Positions 34,107-44,662 are shown, counted from the stretch's first letter. The stretch is 64,000 nt of DNA from Mahella australiensis 50-1 BON (GCF_000213255.1 NC_015520.1:2783349-2847348); one strand, 5' to 3'. Made by a program: numbers and translations. Notes: a model not told the origin generated them from the sequence alone.

Positions 34107-36038
34107 TCACACACAGCACTGTATTCTCTTGAGTTCATACCTTTGAGTTTCCTCTCTGAAACCGTTGAAATCAATTTCTATTTCCTTATACCGCGTTGCA
34201 TGAGTTTCTCCGTCATCCTCGACAAGTACGGTTTTACCTTTGTCGCCATAGCACTTTAAAGTTATTTGAAACACTGTATCTTTTGATATATATTGCATAG
34301 GTTCCGCCAAGGGTATTACCGAGTCTTTTTTTATATAAACAGGAATATTGTCGGTTTGTACTTCATGCCATCCTCTTTCATACTTTTTATCTGTCCAAAA
34401 ATCATACCAAGCGTCACCGGGCAAATACACCATTCTCTTGTCCTCGTCAACGGTCATCGGAGCTACCAGCATGCTGTCCCCGAACATATATTCATCATCG
34501 ATGTTATAGGTGTTTTCATCATCCGAATAATCGCTTACCAAAGCCCTAATAGGCGGTACACCATGCTTATGATATCTATAAAAAGCAGAATACACATAAG
34601 GAACAAGAGACATTCTTAATTCAAGCAGCTCTCTCACTTCGTCTCCTGCTCCCAGTTTAATCCAAGGGGCTTCTTCAGTATTCCATGCGTTGATAATTAC
34701 TCTGGGCGAAAATACCACAGTCTGAAGACGCCTCAACAAATCCTTTTTATTCTTTGCTCTTCTTAGTTCCGGAACCCATAATAAACCACTGAATCCCGCT
34801 GTTGCTAGCCCTCTGATAAAGACCTTATGATCATACAGATCACTATATAGCACGAAAGGGTATGGGGCAGCAAATGCTCCCGAATTTCTCACTTCTGAAA
34901 ATGTTCTTTGATTGCCCAGGGCTTTTAGTATCGTTTTCTGATACAGAATACCGAATAAGCTGTGCATTTGTTCTCCATCAACACCTGATGGAAATTCATC
35001 ACAGTTTGGGAATGACCAACCTCCGGTAAAGTCGCTCCCATCGCATTCATCGAGCTTAAAACCTGTAATTCCTTCGTCAACAAATTTATTTTTATGGTAT
35101 TCGGAAAAGATATCTCTTGCTGTCTCACCTGCAAAGTCCGTGGTTATACCCTTCCAAACCTCATATGTACCGCTAAAGTCGTGTAACTTTTGATACAATG
35201 GCGAAATCGAATTCACAAATGCGTGCTCCCATAAGTTAATGTTAAAATTACTATTCCTCAAGTAACGTATTAGTTCTTTATAGTTCGGATAGCGTTCATT
35301 ATCCCAAACGTAAGAACATGAATAGCTACTGCTCTGCCACCCGGGTTCAAGCCCGATAATATCGCAGGGCATTTTCCTTTCTCTAAAATAATCTGCCATT
35401 TTAATAACCTGATTATCGGTATATTTCGCATTGCATCTGTACGAAACGCCAAGTCCCCATAATGGCGGCATGCATCCGCCTCCGGAAAACATATTGTATT
35501 TTGCCACAACATCAGTAATGCTTTCACCTTCAAATATATAGATATCCACTCCTTTGGCCACAGGAATATCTATTACCATTACTGTTTTTTCCGTATATCC
35601 GGTCTTTTTATAAAGCTCCTCGGCATTCGTAATGACTGTATTGTTCGGAACTGCCGGTCTATTTTTATTTTTACCATAACCACAATAAAATTCTGCATAT
35701 CTTGCTGTATCAACATAAATGCCATAATATTTATTAGTACAGTAAAAAGGTACGGGTGCGTGGCTGTCACCGCTGTTCGAAACAGGGTCGGCATTGGGAC
35801 GCATCATCTTCTTACTGCCTTTATGGTTAAATCCATTCAACTGAAGCCCAAAACCGTAAACCTCCTCATCAAATTCTAAGGGAATCTCCAATCTGCATCC
35901 TCTCAAAGTTTTTTTAAAGTTAATGGAGCCTATATTGAATTTTGTTGCATCAGAGAGCTCTATCTTCGATATTTCCTTATATTTTGTCGGTGTAATCGAT
36001 TCCGGTTCTCCAAAAGTCAGCTTATATACGCCTGTCAT
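34107..36038 (-). CDS. Glycoside hydrolase family 31, divergent subgroup
   Basis: A 643-residue alpha-glycosidase without signal peptide. N-terminal sandwich FDEEVYGFGLQLNGFNHKGSKKMMR, barrel start PPLWGLGVSYRCNAKYTDNQVI and DIIGLEPGWQ. The catalytic nucleophile is probably the Asp in GFKLDECDGSD (about residue 329). The acid/base region reads PFVLYSDLYDHKVFIRGLATAGFSGLLW instead of the usual W-x-GD, so the second Asp is assigned by position only. The C-terminus holds the standard FWTDKKYERGWHEV and YIKKDSVIPLAEP. Substrate not assignable; it is not the YicI subgroup. First gene behind regulatory copy B, followed by a UroD-like gene. Confidence 0.82.
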   Translation of the reverse strand: MTGVYKLTFGEPESITPTKYKEISKIELSDATKFNIGSINFKKTLRGCRLEIPLEFDEEVYGFGLQLNGFNHKGSKKMMRPNADPVSNSGDSHAPVPFYCTNKYYGIYVDTARYAEFYCGYGKNKNRPAVPNNTVITNAEELYKKTGYTEKTVMVIDIPVAKGVDIYIFEGESITDVVAKYNMFSGGGCMPPLWGLGVSYRCNAKYTDNQVIKMADYFRERKMPCDIIGLEPGWQSSSYSCSYVWDNERYPNYKELIRYLRNSNFNINLWEHAFVNSISPLYQKLHDFSGTYEVWKGITTDFAGETARDIFSEYHKNKFVDEGITGFKLDECDGSDFTGGWSFPNCDEFPSGVDGEQMHSLFGILYQKTILKALGNQRTFSEVRNSGAFAAPYPFVLYSDLYDHKVFIRGLATAGFSGLLWVPELRRAKNKKDLLRRLQTVVFSPRVIINAWNTEEAPWIKLGAGDEVRELLELRMSLVPYVYSAFYRYHKHGVPPIRALVSDYSDDENTYNIDDEYMFGDSMLVAPMTVDEDKRMVYLPGDAWYDFWTDKKYERGWHEVQTDNIPVYIKKDSVIPLAEPMQYISKDTVFQITLKCYGDKGKTVLVEDDGETHATRYKEIEIDFNGFREETQRYELKRIQCCV

Positions 36039-36160
36039 ATTTCATCTCCGTCTTCTATGAATTAATATGTCATATATCTTACGTTGTTCTCTTAACCACA
36101 TTCCGCATCTATCATCTATTGCTTCAACAATAATTACTATAACTCTTTAACGCGACATGG

Positions 36161-36268
36161 TAAATGATATAGATTTGACATAATGCGCTATAAAATTAAG
36201 CACTTTAAACTAACAGAATGTATATTTTTTATACTTTTGTAGCTATTTTTTAACTCGGTTATCTATTT
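36161..36268 (-). promoter_or_regulatory. Shared regulatory element, copy B (GH31-UroD operon)
   Basis: Near-identical to copy A over about 100 bases. Palindrome GTATATTTTTTATAC at 36220-36234, followed (minus sense) by the GTGCTTAATTTTATA and ATGTCAAATCTATATCATTTA boxes. It lies 123 bases upstream of the GH31 start and immediately after the kinase gene stop at 36263. Confidence 0.75.
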
Positions 36269-38068
36269 AACGATCGGGATCAATACGCACACCGTTGTTC
36301 CTACATTCTGTTCGCTTTCTATAGTTATGCCATATTTTTGCCCGAACATCAGCTTTATGCGTTGATTTACATTCCTCAAGCCAATATGTTGGCCTTCTTT
36401 AGCATAATAATCGCCACTCAATTCGGTATTCAGCCGCACTACTTCATCGCGCGGTATGCCTATGCCGTTATCGGCGACTTCGATGATTATATCAGCCCCC
36501 ATTTTATAAGCCTTTATGCTGATCATGCCTTTACCGGTCTTGGGCTTTATACCGTGATATATAGCATTCTCTATAAGAGGCTGAAGCGTGATCTTTAATA
36601 TTTTACAATCCATTATTTCATCGGCTATCGACCATAAGACATCGAACTTATCATTATATCTCGTCCGCTGAATATCCACATATCGTTGAGCATGCTTTAT
36701 CTCAACAGTTATCGGTATAAGATTACCTTCTGTTTCAAAGCTCAATCTCAATAGCTGAGATAAAGCCACCACCGTAGATGATACCTCATTTGGGCCTCCC
36801 GTTAATCTAACTGCCATCCAGTTTATAGTTTCCAATGTGTTATATAGGAAGTGCGGGCTGATCTGCGATTGCAGCGCCAAAGCCTGAGCACTTTTCAAAA
36901 GCTCCAGACGCCGTTCCAGCTCTTTTCCCATCTCCTGATTTTCGTCTAAGGTTTTCATAATGTTGTCAGCGATATACTTAAATTCGTCGGAATTATTTGT
37001 GCCTTTAGAAGATTGCATCCATTCGCTTGGTTTTTCCATTAATACGATGATATCCTTTATTGGACGGAAAATCCTAATCGCCGCAAAAAACGATAATACA
37101 ACTCCTATGATTATACATATCATTATTATAATTGTCATAAATGCACGCAAATATCGGATCTTATACTCATATTGCGATAGTGGTACAATCGATATCATCG
37201 TCCAATCATTATATTCGGATGGCACGATGGAAATCACTTCTTTTATGCCATTTATATCAACAATAGGACGAGAAATAGTACCATCGGAACCAGGATATTC
37301 AATAGGCGTTACAGCTTTGATATCTTTGCCCATAACCGCAGGATCTTTATTATACAACACCTTGCCGCCCGCATCCACCATGAATACATTTTCAAAGCGT
37401 TCCGGCGTTACATTGCCGAACAATCCCCCCAATCTTTCCACGTTTATATTAATAACAACAGTCCCTTCGCTCTTACGGTCAAACGGATTAATGGTCCTAT
37501 ATATCGAAATGTATTTATGGATTACACCTGTCGCGTCGGCCCCCTGGCGCAATTCGTTCCAATAAAACATATCGTTCTTGTTGGTAGTATAACTTGTATG
37601 CCAGCTTTTGTCATAAAAATCGCTTAATGTACCATTTCCCCTTGTGCTCAGCACAAAATCATTCCTCTCAGAATAGATGTATATGGAATCTATATAGTCG
37701 CTGGAGTTGACTACCATATTGATATTGCGATTCACTGCTTGCGTCTTATTATAAATATCATCTGCAGAAGCATAGTCCATAGGGAACATCAGAAACCACT
37801 GCACATCCTGATCGGATGCTATATTAAGGGATTGTTTATCGGTCTCCCGAATCATTACATCTACCATATCCCTGACTTTCGACAGCGCATTAGCATTAAG
37901 CTCTCGCATTTCACCCTGCATAAGGTTATTATAGTAGCCGTACACCCCGATGCTTAGTCCCACAAGCGGCAATATTATGAGCAGTAAAACAAGTATAAAG
38001 TTCTTCACGAATATGCTGTTAAATTTGTAATTCTTGATATAGCGCCATATTTCCGTTTTATTGCTCAC
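36263..38068 (-). CDS. Sensor histidine kinase, YesM-like (second pair)
   Basis: A 601-residue sensor. Helix 1 near 21-44 (FILVLLLIILPLVGLSIGVYG), an extracytoplasmic dCache-like domain to about 300, helix 2 AFMTIIIMICIIIGVVLSFF, then HAMP. The phospho-His box is QSQISPHFLYNTLETINWMAV near 405-425, and the ATP-binding part is VADNGIGIPRDEV and GLRNVNQRIKLMFG. GTG 38068 start overlaps the regulator gene by 11 bases, so the two are coupled. The pair sits between regulatory copy B and the beta-helix genes and is the best candidate controller of the shared element. Confidence 0.92.
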   Translation of the reverse strand: MSNKTEIWRYIKNYKFNSIFVKNFILVLLLIILPLVGLSIGVYGYYNNLMQGEMRELNANALSKVRDMVDVMIRETDKQSLNIASDQDVQWFLMFPMDYASADDIYNKTQAVNRNINMVVNSSDYIDSIYIYSERNDFVLSTRGNGTLSDFYDKSWHTSYTTNKNDMFYWNELRQGADATGVIHKYISIYRTINPFDRKSEGTVVININVERLGGLFGNVTPERFENVFMVDAGGKVLYNKDPAVMGKDIKAVTPIEYPGSDGTISRPIVDINGIKEVISIVPSEYNDWTMISIVPLSQYEYKIRYLRAFMTIIIMICIIIGVVLSFFAAIRIFRPIKDIIVLMEKPSEWMQSSKGTNNSDEFKYIADNIMKTLDENQEMGKELERRLELLKSAQALALQSQISPHFLYNTLETINWMAVRLTGGPNEVSSTVVALSQLLRLSFETEGNLIPITVEIKHAQRYVDIQRTRYNDKFDVLWSIADEIMDCKILKITLQPLIENAIYHGIKPKTGKGMISIKAYKMGADIIIEVADNGIGIPRDEVVRLNTELSGDYYAKEGQHIGLRNVNQRIKLMFGQKYGITIESEQNVGTTVCVLIPIVK

Positions 38069-39653
38069 AATCGTATCTGTTCTCCCGCAATATATTTGAT
38101 CGGAATTCCGACGGTGTAAAACCCGTATAAGCCTTAAATAATTTTGAGAAATATCTGGTATTTTTATATCCTGCCATTTCGCTTATTTCATGCACTTTAA
38201 GCCTCGGATCCCTAAGCATTTCCTTTGCTTTTTCCATCCTTACTCTTACGAGGTAATCGATAAAATTCTCGCCAGTTTGCTGCTTGAAAAAGCGGCTGAA
38301 ATATACGGGATTCAAAAATACGTGATCGGCTACGTTCTCCAATGATATATCTTTGTTGTAATTTCTGTTTATATATCTTTTGGCCTTTTCTATGGTATTT
38401 TGTTCGGGAGTCTTTTTGACTTGTCTCACCAATTCTACGATTCGGTACAGTTCGTTCTGCCCCCACGAATGTATTTTATCGACGTCGTCCAGCAACAATA
38501 TGGTATCGTAGTTAATACCACCTTGATCCAAAATGCGCATATCGATACCGGCATCCTTAAGCTTGTCACGAATAGTGGCAAACAACTCGATTATAAGGCT
38601 GCGTATCTTTTTTATACCCATATCTTTAATATCGCTTAAAAAGCCATTGAATAAGTTTGATACCCCATCGGAATCGCCCGCCTCTATGCACGATACAAAA
38701 AGCTTCTCTCTGTCGAGCATCCCGGTTAAATCGTAGTCGTTCACCTCATTTGCATGTGTATACAACAACGCCCTGCCACCGGATGACAGTTCAAATAGGC
38801 TACCGGACACATACTGCAGCTTTACGGTGGTCTCTAAACCAAAGATAGCCTTGATACCTTGCTTAACGCTTTCAAAAGTATCTTCTATCGCATGTTTAAA
38901 CGACGCTTCGTCCATTGCGTACGTAGCTATCACCAACATCTGCACATAGTTATGGATATTATATACGGGAAAACAGCGTATGCCATTATCCTCAATTCGC
39001 ACAAAATTGTGCATAGCTGTATAAAAACCGTCTTTGCCATATTCCCATTTATCTTGAATATATTCATCGAATCCTATTATTTCCAGCAGGATAAGCCCAC
39101 ATATGTTTGATTCAGGGTTTATATCTATCTTACAAAGTCGCATACGCCTTTCTATTTCCTGTTTGTCGGTAAGCACTCCCGTTATTATATCTGTGAACAA
39201 TTGCTCTTGCAAAATAGGTATAATCTCTTGGTACTGACGGCGCTCCTGCTCGATTCTTCTTTCTCTCTCATTTTCTTCATCCAACTGGGCTTTTATTTGC
39301 CTAAAAACACGAGTTATTTCATTAAATGCGATAGGCTTCAGAAGATAATGCTCTACTTTATAGTCAACCGCCTGCCTTGCGAAATCAAATTCTTTATAGC
39401 CGCTTATAAGCACTACTTTTATGTCAAGCTTATTTTCATAGATGTATTTCGCCAAATCAAGGCCGGATACAAAGGTCATCTTTATATCGGTCAATACAAC
39501 ATCCACAGACGCTTTTTCCACATATTCCAACGCCTGCTTACCGTCGGCAAATTGAGCAACTACTTCAAATCCCATTGCTTGCCAATCGACAAAATTGGCT
39601 AATCCCTCTCGTACAATATCCTCATCATCCACTATAATGATTTTATAGGGCAT
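38058..39653 (-). CDS. AraC-type response regulator (YesN-like, second pair)
   Basis: A 531-residue regulator. Receiver residues 1-120 (IIIVDDEDIVREG; Asp56 in LTDIKM; VVLISGYKEFDFARQ). A central roughly 270-residue region as in long YesN proteins (helical 130-160, then alpha/beta). C-terminal AraC domain 430-525 (NPVYFSRFFKQQTGENFIDY; EISEMAGYKNTRYFSKLFKAYTGFTPSEFR) with two helix-turn-helix units, suited to direct-repeat operators. First gene of a two-gene operon with the kinase. Confidence 0.93.
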   Translation of the reverse strand: MPYKIIIVDDEDIVREGLANFVDWQAMGFEVVAQFADGKQALEYVEKASVDVVLTDIKMTFVSGLDLAKYIYENKLDIKVVLISGYKEFDFARQAVDYKVEHYLLKPIAFNEITRVFRQIKAQLDEENERERRIEQERRQYQEIIPILQEQLFTDIITGVLTDKQEIERRMRLCKIDINPESNICGLILLEIIGFDEYIQDKWEYGKDGFYTAMHNFVRIEDNGIRCFPVYNIHNYVQMLVIATYAMDEASFKHAIEDTFESVKQGIKAIFGLETTVKLQYVSGSLFELSSGGRALLYTHANEVNDYDLTGMLDREKLFVSCIEAGDSDGVSNLFNGFLSDIKDMGIKKIRSLIIELFATIRDKLKDAGIDMRILDQGGINYDTILLLDDVDKIHSWGQNELYRIVELVRQVKKTPEQNTIEKAKRYINRNYNKDISLENVADHVFLNPVYFSRFFKQQTGENFIDYLVRVRMEKAKEMLRDPRLKVHEISEMAGYKNTRYFSKLFKAYTGFTPSEFRSNILRENRYDCEQ

Positions 39654-39732
39654 CAGATATAACCCCCATCAATACAAAATACATTCATTTGTTGTCTAAA
39701 ATCGATAACAATATTATATCATCATATGAAAC

Positions 39733-39777
39733 AAAGATAAATGGCGCTGTTTCTTTTGAACAACGCCATTTATCTTT
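39733..39777 (-). terminator. Terminator after the beta-helix protein operon
   Basis: AAAGATAAATGGCG (39733-39746) pairs perfectly with CGCCATTTATCTTT (39764-39777). In the minus direction the stem ends in TCTTTGTTTC. It lies just past the stop at 39785 and before the regulator gene's start. Confidence 0.85.
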
Positions 39778-39784
39778 ATGCTTG

Positions 39785-42700
39785 TTATTCTTTCGTCAAC
39801 GCTTCAATAAATGCATCGGCATCAGCATTGAGAGCCGTCTTCGCACCCTCCGATACGAACCTGTTCATGGCTTTGTTGTTAAGATGATTCTTGAAATCCT
39901 CCATGCCCTTTACAGCCATTTTCAGATTGGCTTCCGCAAGCTTCTGCTCGACTTTATCCCGTATCTTTTCTATCAAGTCTTTTATCCTGTGTCCGATTCC
40001 TAAGCCTTTGTCCCCGTCCTCATTATCCGCTCCAAGCTGCTCTTCTACTTTGTCCATAAAGAACTCGGCTTGCTTTAGATCATTGCTGAGCTGCATAAAC
40101 AACGGGTTTTTTATGTCCCCCGATGCTTTATAGCGGTCCAGCAACCCCTGCATAGAAGCAATGCTGGTCGTTATTTCAAATGTGAGGTTCGCTTCTGTGG
40201 TGTTTCCCGCCTTATCCTCTACGACAATAGCGATGCTATGCTGTCCCAGCTTACCCGCGAAATCCATTTTTGTGTCCGGTTGATACGGCTCACCATCTAC
40301 AACAACAGATGATATTGCTATGCCGGACAGATTATCCTCAGCTTCAACAGCGAAGCTTAAAAATTGATAATCCTCAAATACAGAAGCATCCTCAAATGAT
40401 GTTCCGTTAACCGTCAGGTTGAATGCCGGCGCTGTCTTGTCTATAGCCAAAGCCACAGTCTTAGCCTCTTCGACATTACCGGCCTTGTCGACGGAGCGAT
40501 ACATGATCACGTATTGCTCATCTCCTGTCAGAACAATGGGCTGGCTGTATGTCTCCCACGTCTGGCCGCTGTCCATACTGTATTCAGTTCTTGCAATGCC
40601 GGATACATCGTCTGTCGCTGCAAATGTAACCGTTACATCGGATGTATACCAGCCATTCTCACCCTGCTGCCCCACTATTTCGGTGGTTGTTACCGGCGAC
40701 ACATTGTCCGGTATTGGCACAAATTTGAACCAATCGAAATTGCCGCTTGATCCGCCCGCTTTATCCGGAAATACGAGGTATAAACCATGAACGCCCGTGA
40801 CCGTATCGACAGATACCTCTTGCGTCTGATAATTCTGGAATCCACCGGTAGACTGCACAACCATCGTGCCTATCAGTTGCCCGTCGGGAGCATCAAGCCT
40901 TATTTCCACGCGACCCCCGGCCCATCCATCGCTCACTGCCACATTGAGAATAAATTTTGATACTCCATATTGAAAATCAACGTTATTATAACATACCCAG
41001 CCATTCCCTTGAGTGTTCCAAATAATTGGAGGATCCGACATAGCGGAAACCGGATATTTGATGTCATCATAAATGACAGCCTCAATAGACTCATATGCAT
41101 TTCGATTCATAATAATCATTGAACCTGATACTGTAATCCCGCCCAATGTTACCTCTGCTGAAATTATAGCTCTGCCATGCTTTTTAACCGTAACCAGACC
41201 ATCACTATTTACAGTAGCAATTTCTGGGGCGCTGCTGCTGAAAGAAATCCCTGCCTCCGCTAAATTAGCATCCTTTCCATCCAGCATGATCCCTCTGATA
41301 TCAAGTAGAGCTGAAGATCCAACTGTTAACGGCTCCATACTGCTTACCAAAACTTCATTCAGAATGTTTTTGATAACTGTTATCTTTATATGAACATATC
41401 TGGTAACCCCGCTAGTGGTCACAGAAGCAAGTATGTTGGCTATCCCAGGTTGTATTCCTGTAACGCCACCATGATCATCCACCACTGCAACCTGTTCATT
41501 ATCACTACTATACGATACAATAGAAGAATCCGGATCATAACAATCTCTTAGTGTCTTTGAAACAAACTGTTCTAAATCCAGTTGATTTTGCTCGATTAAA
41601 TTAGTGTTGATTGCATAGTCAAACCCAGACAAAATATCGAAACTGCTTGTTTTTGTTATCCCACCTTTCTTAACCGTCGCAGTAATCCGAGCTATACCTC
41701 TGCTTATGGCCGTTACTAATCCATGTTTATCAACAACCGCAATACCTTCATCGTCACTAGCATATTGTATATCTGCGCCTGACAAATCAGCTATATACCC
41801 ATCAACTGTTCGCCCTAATAACTTCAACTGCAATGAATTATTCAAAGCAAGAGGCGTCCACGACTTATTGTTCGATTGTTCGGAATGTATATATAGTCTA
41901 TCCAGTTTGTCAGACTGATCAGTAAATGGAAAATCTTCTGTCAGACCGATATCTTTTAAATCGATATCCTCAACACCTAGTGCATAAACGGGAGAGTCGT
42001 ATATAAACCTGTAATCATGCTCATCTGGATTAATAAACTCAGGATTTGCTGTAATGGAATTTGAGTCGAAAATTCCCTCATTGATCTGCTTCCATTGGTC
42101 AATTGTCGAAACATTAGCCACTCCCTCTATTTTATATTCATCACTAATATTGAAAAACACGTTGTTATCTGCTTTTTTAATTAAGTCCTGCGGTTGTCCA
42201 TGCTCCAAGTGATAAATAGGATTTACTTCGCAGAGAACGTTGTTCTCAATTACGGCATTTGGCGATTGTCGTATCCAAAATCCTCTTCTCAAATTTTTAT
42301 TATCAACAATTAAGTTGTTTTTATATAGGTTATCGCCCAGCTGTGCTTGTCCTCCTTCTATTATGTTGTCCATTATCGCTGAAATAGGAACATCTCTGTT
42401 TTCTTCATTCATATTAGAAATAATGTTATTGGTTACTGTAAATCCATCCGCTAAGGCATCTAAGTATATTCCGTTTATGTTATTTGTTCCATATTTCCCA
42501 TAACCATTAATATCATGTATCCAGTTGTTATTAATAATATTCCCCACTCCAGTATGATAGGCATAGATAGGGCCTGCGTCACCCGCTTCAGTTACAGCAT
42601 CAAAAATGTCATTAAACTCCACAATATTATTTCGAGTGTGCGTATAAGTCTTTACATTTTCTCTCGTAACAACTGTACCGTCTGCTGCAGTCTTTCCTAG

Positions 42701-44662
42701 AGTTCTCATCCAATCATCGTAAAGTTCAATTGCTCCTCTGGTTGTATCATAAATCCGATTATGAGAGATAATATTGTCTCCGCTGCCGACTATAATGATA
42801 CCATATCCGTCAAACGCATTGAAAAAACCCGTACGAAAAATCCGATTATTTGATACAAGGTTATGATCATTAATCGAATTAGCAGTTAGATCATTTATTG
42901 TACCCTGACGCAAACATGGACCTTCTAAAAATACACCAGCCCCACCGATATCACATATCTGATTCCCTTTAATTTCGTTATACTGAGCAAGCCCGAATAA
43001 CCGTATACCATTCATACCAATATTAGTTAATCGGCAGTTTATAATTTCAATATTTCGCACATTTTCCATCCAAACTGCACTCATTTTAGTTTGTATTAAT
43101 TGCTGTAAATTAGCCATACCACCGAAATAATAATTGTCAACCAAATCAGTGTTTCCAATCGTGAGACCATTAAATATGACATCATGTACCGGGCTTTGCT
43201 CCGAACTCCCCTTTACCTCCAAAATCGTCTTTAGTTGCGGAATTTCGATTATCTGCTGCTCGATAGGGGTTTCCCTCGGCCAGTAATACAATGTACCGGT
43301 AGCTTTATCCAGATAAAATTCCCCCGGTTGATCCAAAAATTCCACCGCCCCCTGGATATAATAACGCGACTGCGCGGGAATAGAGCTTGCAGGATATTTA
43401 AGCGTTACGCTTCTATCGGCATAATCAACGTTCTTCACCTCATATATCCCCGCATTCCAACCGGAATCCTGGGAAAGATATACCTGAAGACCGCTCATAT
43501 CACCGACCGCCGGTATATCTCCTTCGGTAAAGTGGAATTGAGTATTTGTGGTCGGTCCCTGCGTATCTTTGAAAACATTCTTACCGTCGTCGCCTATATT
43601 GGGATACCTGGCTTTCCAACTTCTCTCTCCGTTCTCATACAATGTGTTAAAATACATGCCTTCATACACAGGCCCGCCTTTGGAAAGCACCTCTTTAAAG
43701 GAAGCATCATCATAATACGCTTCGCCTACAACCGTTCTATAATTATTATCCAACGGATAGTTCCTCAGTTCAAATCTTATCTTCACCGTATTGGCATTCC
43801 ATATTATATCTGCGCCGCTTCCCGCCGGTCCTATAGTCCCCGCATACATCTTCCAGTCGTTTGCCGTTTTATCCAGTTGAAATCCATTAAATGAAACCTG
43901 TTGCCCCGAAGCATTAGCCTGCATTATGCGAAATCCCGCACTCCCCGATACATATTTGGCCCAGAATGTGTATCGATAGGTCTTTGTTGTGTCCACATCA
44001 ACCCATTGAAACGTATCCATAGCGCCGTTTCCGTCGGCGCGCGGTTCATTAATATGCAGGCTATGACTGCCCGACTTGGCCTCGTTCGTGCTTATCTCCG
44101 CAATGTCCTGAGGATCGACCGGCCACGGTTTCTCTACTATCCACTGTGCCATGGCATCTTCGAATCCTCCGTTGACGAGCATTTCATCGCCGAGCTGTTC
44201 CGGTACATCTGTCGTGCCTTCTCCTACTTTGGCTTTATATATATTGCCTTCGTATGGTTCCCAATCGGTTATACGAGTACCACCGTTGAGCACCGGTTCC
44301 TCTCCGGGATAGTTCTTGTATATGACCTTATAACCGTTCCTACCGGAGTCCCTTTCATCAAATGTCACCGTCGAATCAAGATAGTATGTACCTCCGCGGA
44401 GCATAACGGTTATATCCGATGTCATGCCATTTGCAATAGCCGCTCTCACCGTATCCCTCGCCTTTTCGATGGTCCTAAAGGGTGCCTCCAACGTACCCGG
44501 ATTGGAGTCGTCGCCATCGGGCGACACATAATAATCGGCTAAACCCTCGGCTTTGGCGCTGATAGCAGGCACAACCGGTACGCCGAACACTGTTATCAAG
44601 AACACCGCCGCCAATATAGCAGAGATCCAACGCCCCACAGATCGCTTTAGTAATATAAACAT
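39785..44662 (-). CDS. Giant secreted right-handed beta-helix glycan-active protein with Ig-like, CBM and FIMAH-like modules
   Basis: 1625 residues. Signal peptide 1-39 (cleavage after SAKA). Catalytic-type beta-helix opens YYVSPDGDDSNPGTLEAPFR and continues with many N-x-I/IxxN turns (NNIVEFNDIFDAV, GNIINNNWIHDI) to about 850, interrupted near 155-325 by a carbohydrate-binding-like domain (VNGGFEDAMAQWIVEKPW). The opening resembles GH141-type and similar beta-helix enzymes; exact family uncertain. Then BIG2-like Ig repeats (about 930-1190), a CBM6-like module (DGWAGGRVEIRLDAPDGQ), an OmpL47-like domain (TEYSMDSGQTWETYS), an Ig-like domain and a C-terminal helical FIMAH-like module (about 1500-1625). 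No sortase motif or SLH. Follows its 1884-residue paralogue by 73 bases. Confidence 0.85.
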   Translation of the reverse strand: MFILLKRSVGRWISAILAAVFLITVFGVPVVPAISAKAEGLADYYVSPDGDDSNPGTLEAPFRTIEKARDTVRAAIANGMTSDITVMLRGGTYYLDSTVTFDERDSGRNGYKVIYKNYPGEEPVLNGGTRITDWEPYEGNIYKAKVGEGTTDVPEQLGDEMLVNGGFEDAMAQWIVEKPWPVDPQDIAEISTNEAKSGSHSLHINEPRADGNGAMDTFQWVDVDTTKTYRYTFWAKYVSGSAGFRIMQANASGQQVSFNGFQLDKTANDWKMYAGTIGPAGSGADIIWNANTVKIRFELRNYPLDNNYRTVVGEAYYDDASFKEVLSKGGPVYEGMYFNTLYENGERSWKARYPNIGDDGKNVFKDTQGPTTNTQFHFTEGDIPAVGDMSGLQVYLSQDSGWNAGIYEVKNVDYADRSVTLKYPASSIPAQSRYYIQGAVEFLDQPGEFYLDKATGTLYYWPRETPIEQQIIEIPQLKTILEVKGSSEQSPVHDVIFNGLTIGNTDLVDNYYFGGMANLQQLIQTKMSAVWMENVRNIEIINCRLTNIGMNGIRLFGLAQYNEIKGNQICDIGGAGVFLEGPCLRQGTINDLTANSINDHNLVSNNRIFRTGFFNAFDGYGIIIVGSGDNIISHNRIYDTTRGAIELYDDWMRTLGKTAADGTVVTRENVKTYTHTRNNIVEFNDIFDAVTEAGDAGPIYAYHTGVGNIINNNWIHDINGYGKYGTNNINGIYLDALADGFTVTNNIISNMNEENRDVPISAIMDNIIEGGQAQLGDNLYKNNLIVDNKNLRRGFWIRQSPNAVIENNVLCEVNPIYHLEHGQPQDLIKKADNNVFFNISDEYKIEGVANVSTIDQWKQINEGIFDSNSITANPEFINPDEHDYRFIYDSPVYALGVEDIDLKDIGLTEDFPFTDQSDKLDRLYIHSEQSNNKSWTPLALNNSLQLKLLGRTVDGYIADLSGADIQYASDDEGIAVVDKHGLVTAISRGIARITATVKKGGITKTSSFDILSGFDYAINTNLIEQNQLDLEQFVSKTLRDCYDPDSSIVSYSSDNEQVAVVDDHGGVTGIQPGIANILASVTTSGVTRYVHIKITVIKNILNEVLVSSMEPLTVGSSALLDIRGIMLDGKDANLAEAGISFSSSAPEIATVNSDGLVTVKKHGRAIISAEVTLGGITVSGSMIIMNRNAYESIEAVIYDDIKYPVSAMSDPPIIWNTQGNGWVCYNNVDFQYGVSKFILNVAVSDGWAGGRVEIRLDAPDGQLIGTMVVQSTGGFQNYQTQEVSVDTVTGVHGLYLVFPDKAGGSSGNFDWFKFVPIPDNVSPVTTTEIVGQQGENGWYTSDVTVTFAATDDVSGIARTEYSMDSGQTWETYSQPIVLTGDEQYVIMYRSVDKAGNVEEAKTVALAIDKTAPAFNLTVNGTSFEDASVFEDYQFLSFAVEAEDNLSGIAISSVVVDGEPYQPDTKMDFAGKLGQHSIAIVVEDKAGNTTEANLTFEITTSIASMQGLLDRYKASGDIKNPLFMQLSNDLKQAEFFMDKVEEQLGADNEDGDKGLGIGHRIKDLIEKIRDKVEQKLAEANLKMAVKGMEDFKNHLNNKAMNRFVSEGAKTALNADADAFIEALTKE

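Noticed and set aside
38212-38466. Short minus-strand frame inside the second response regulator
   Set aside because: Out-of-frame overlap with the conserved AraC domain coding sequence; no independent signals.
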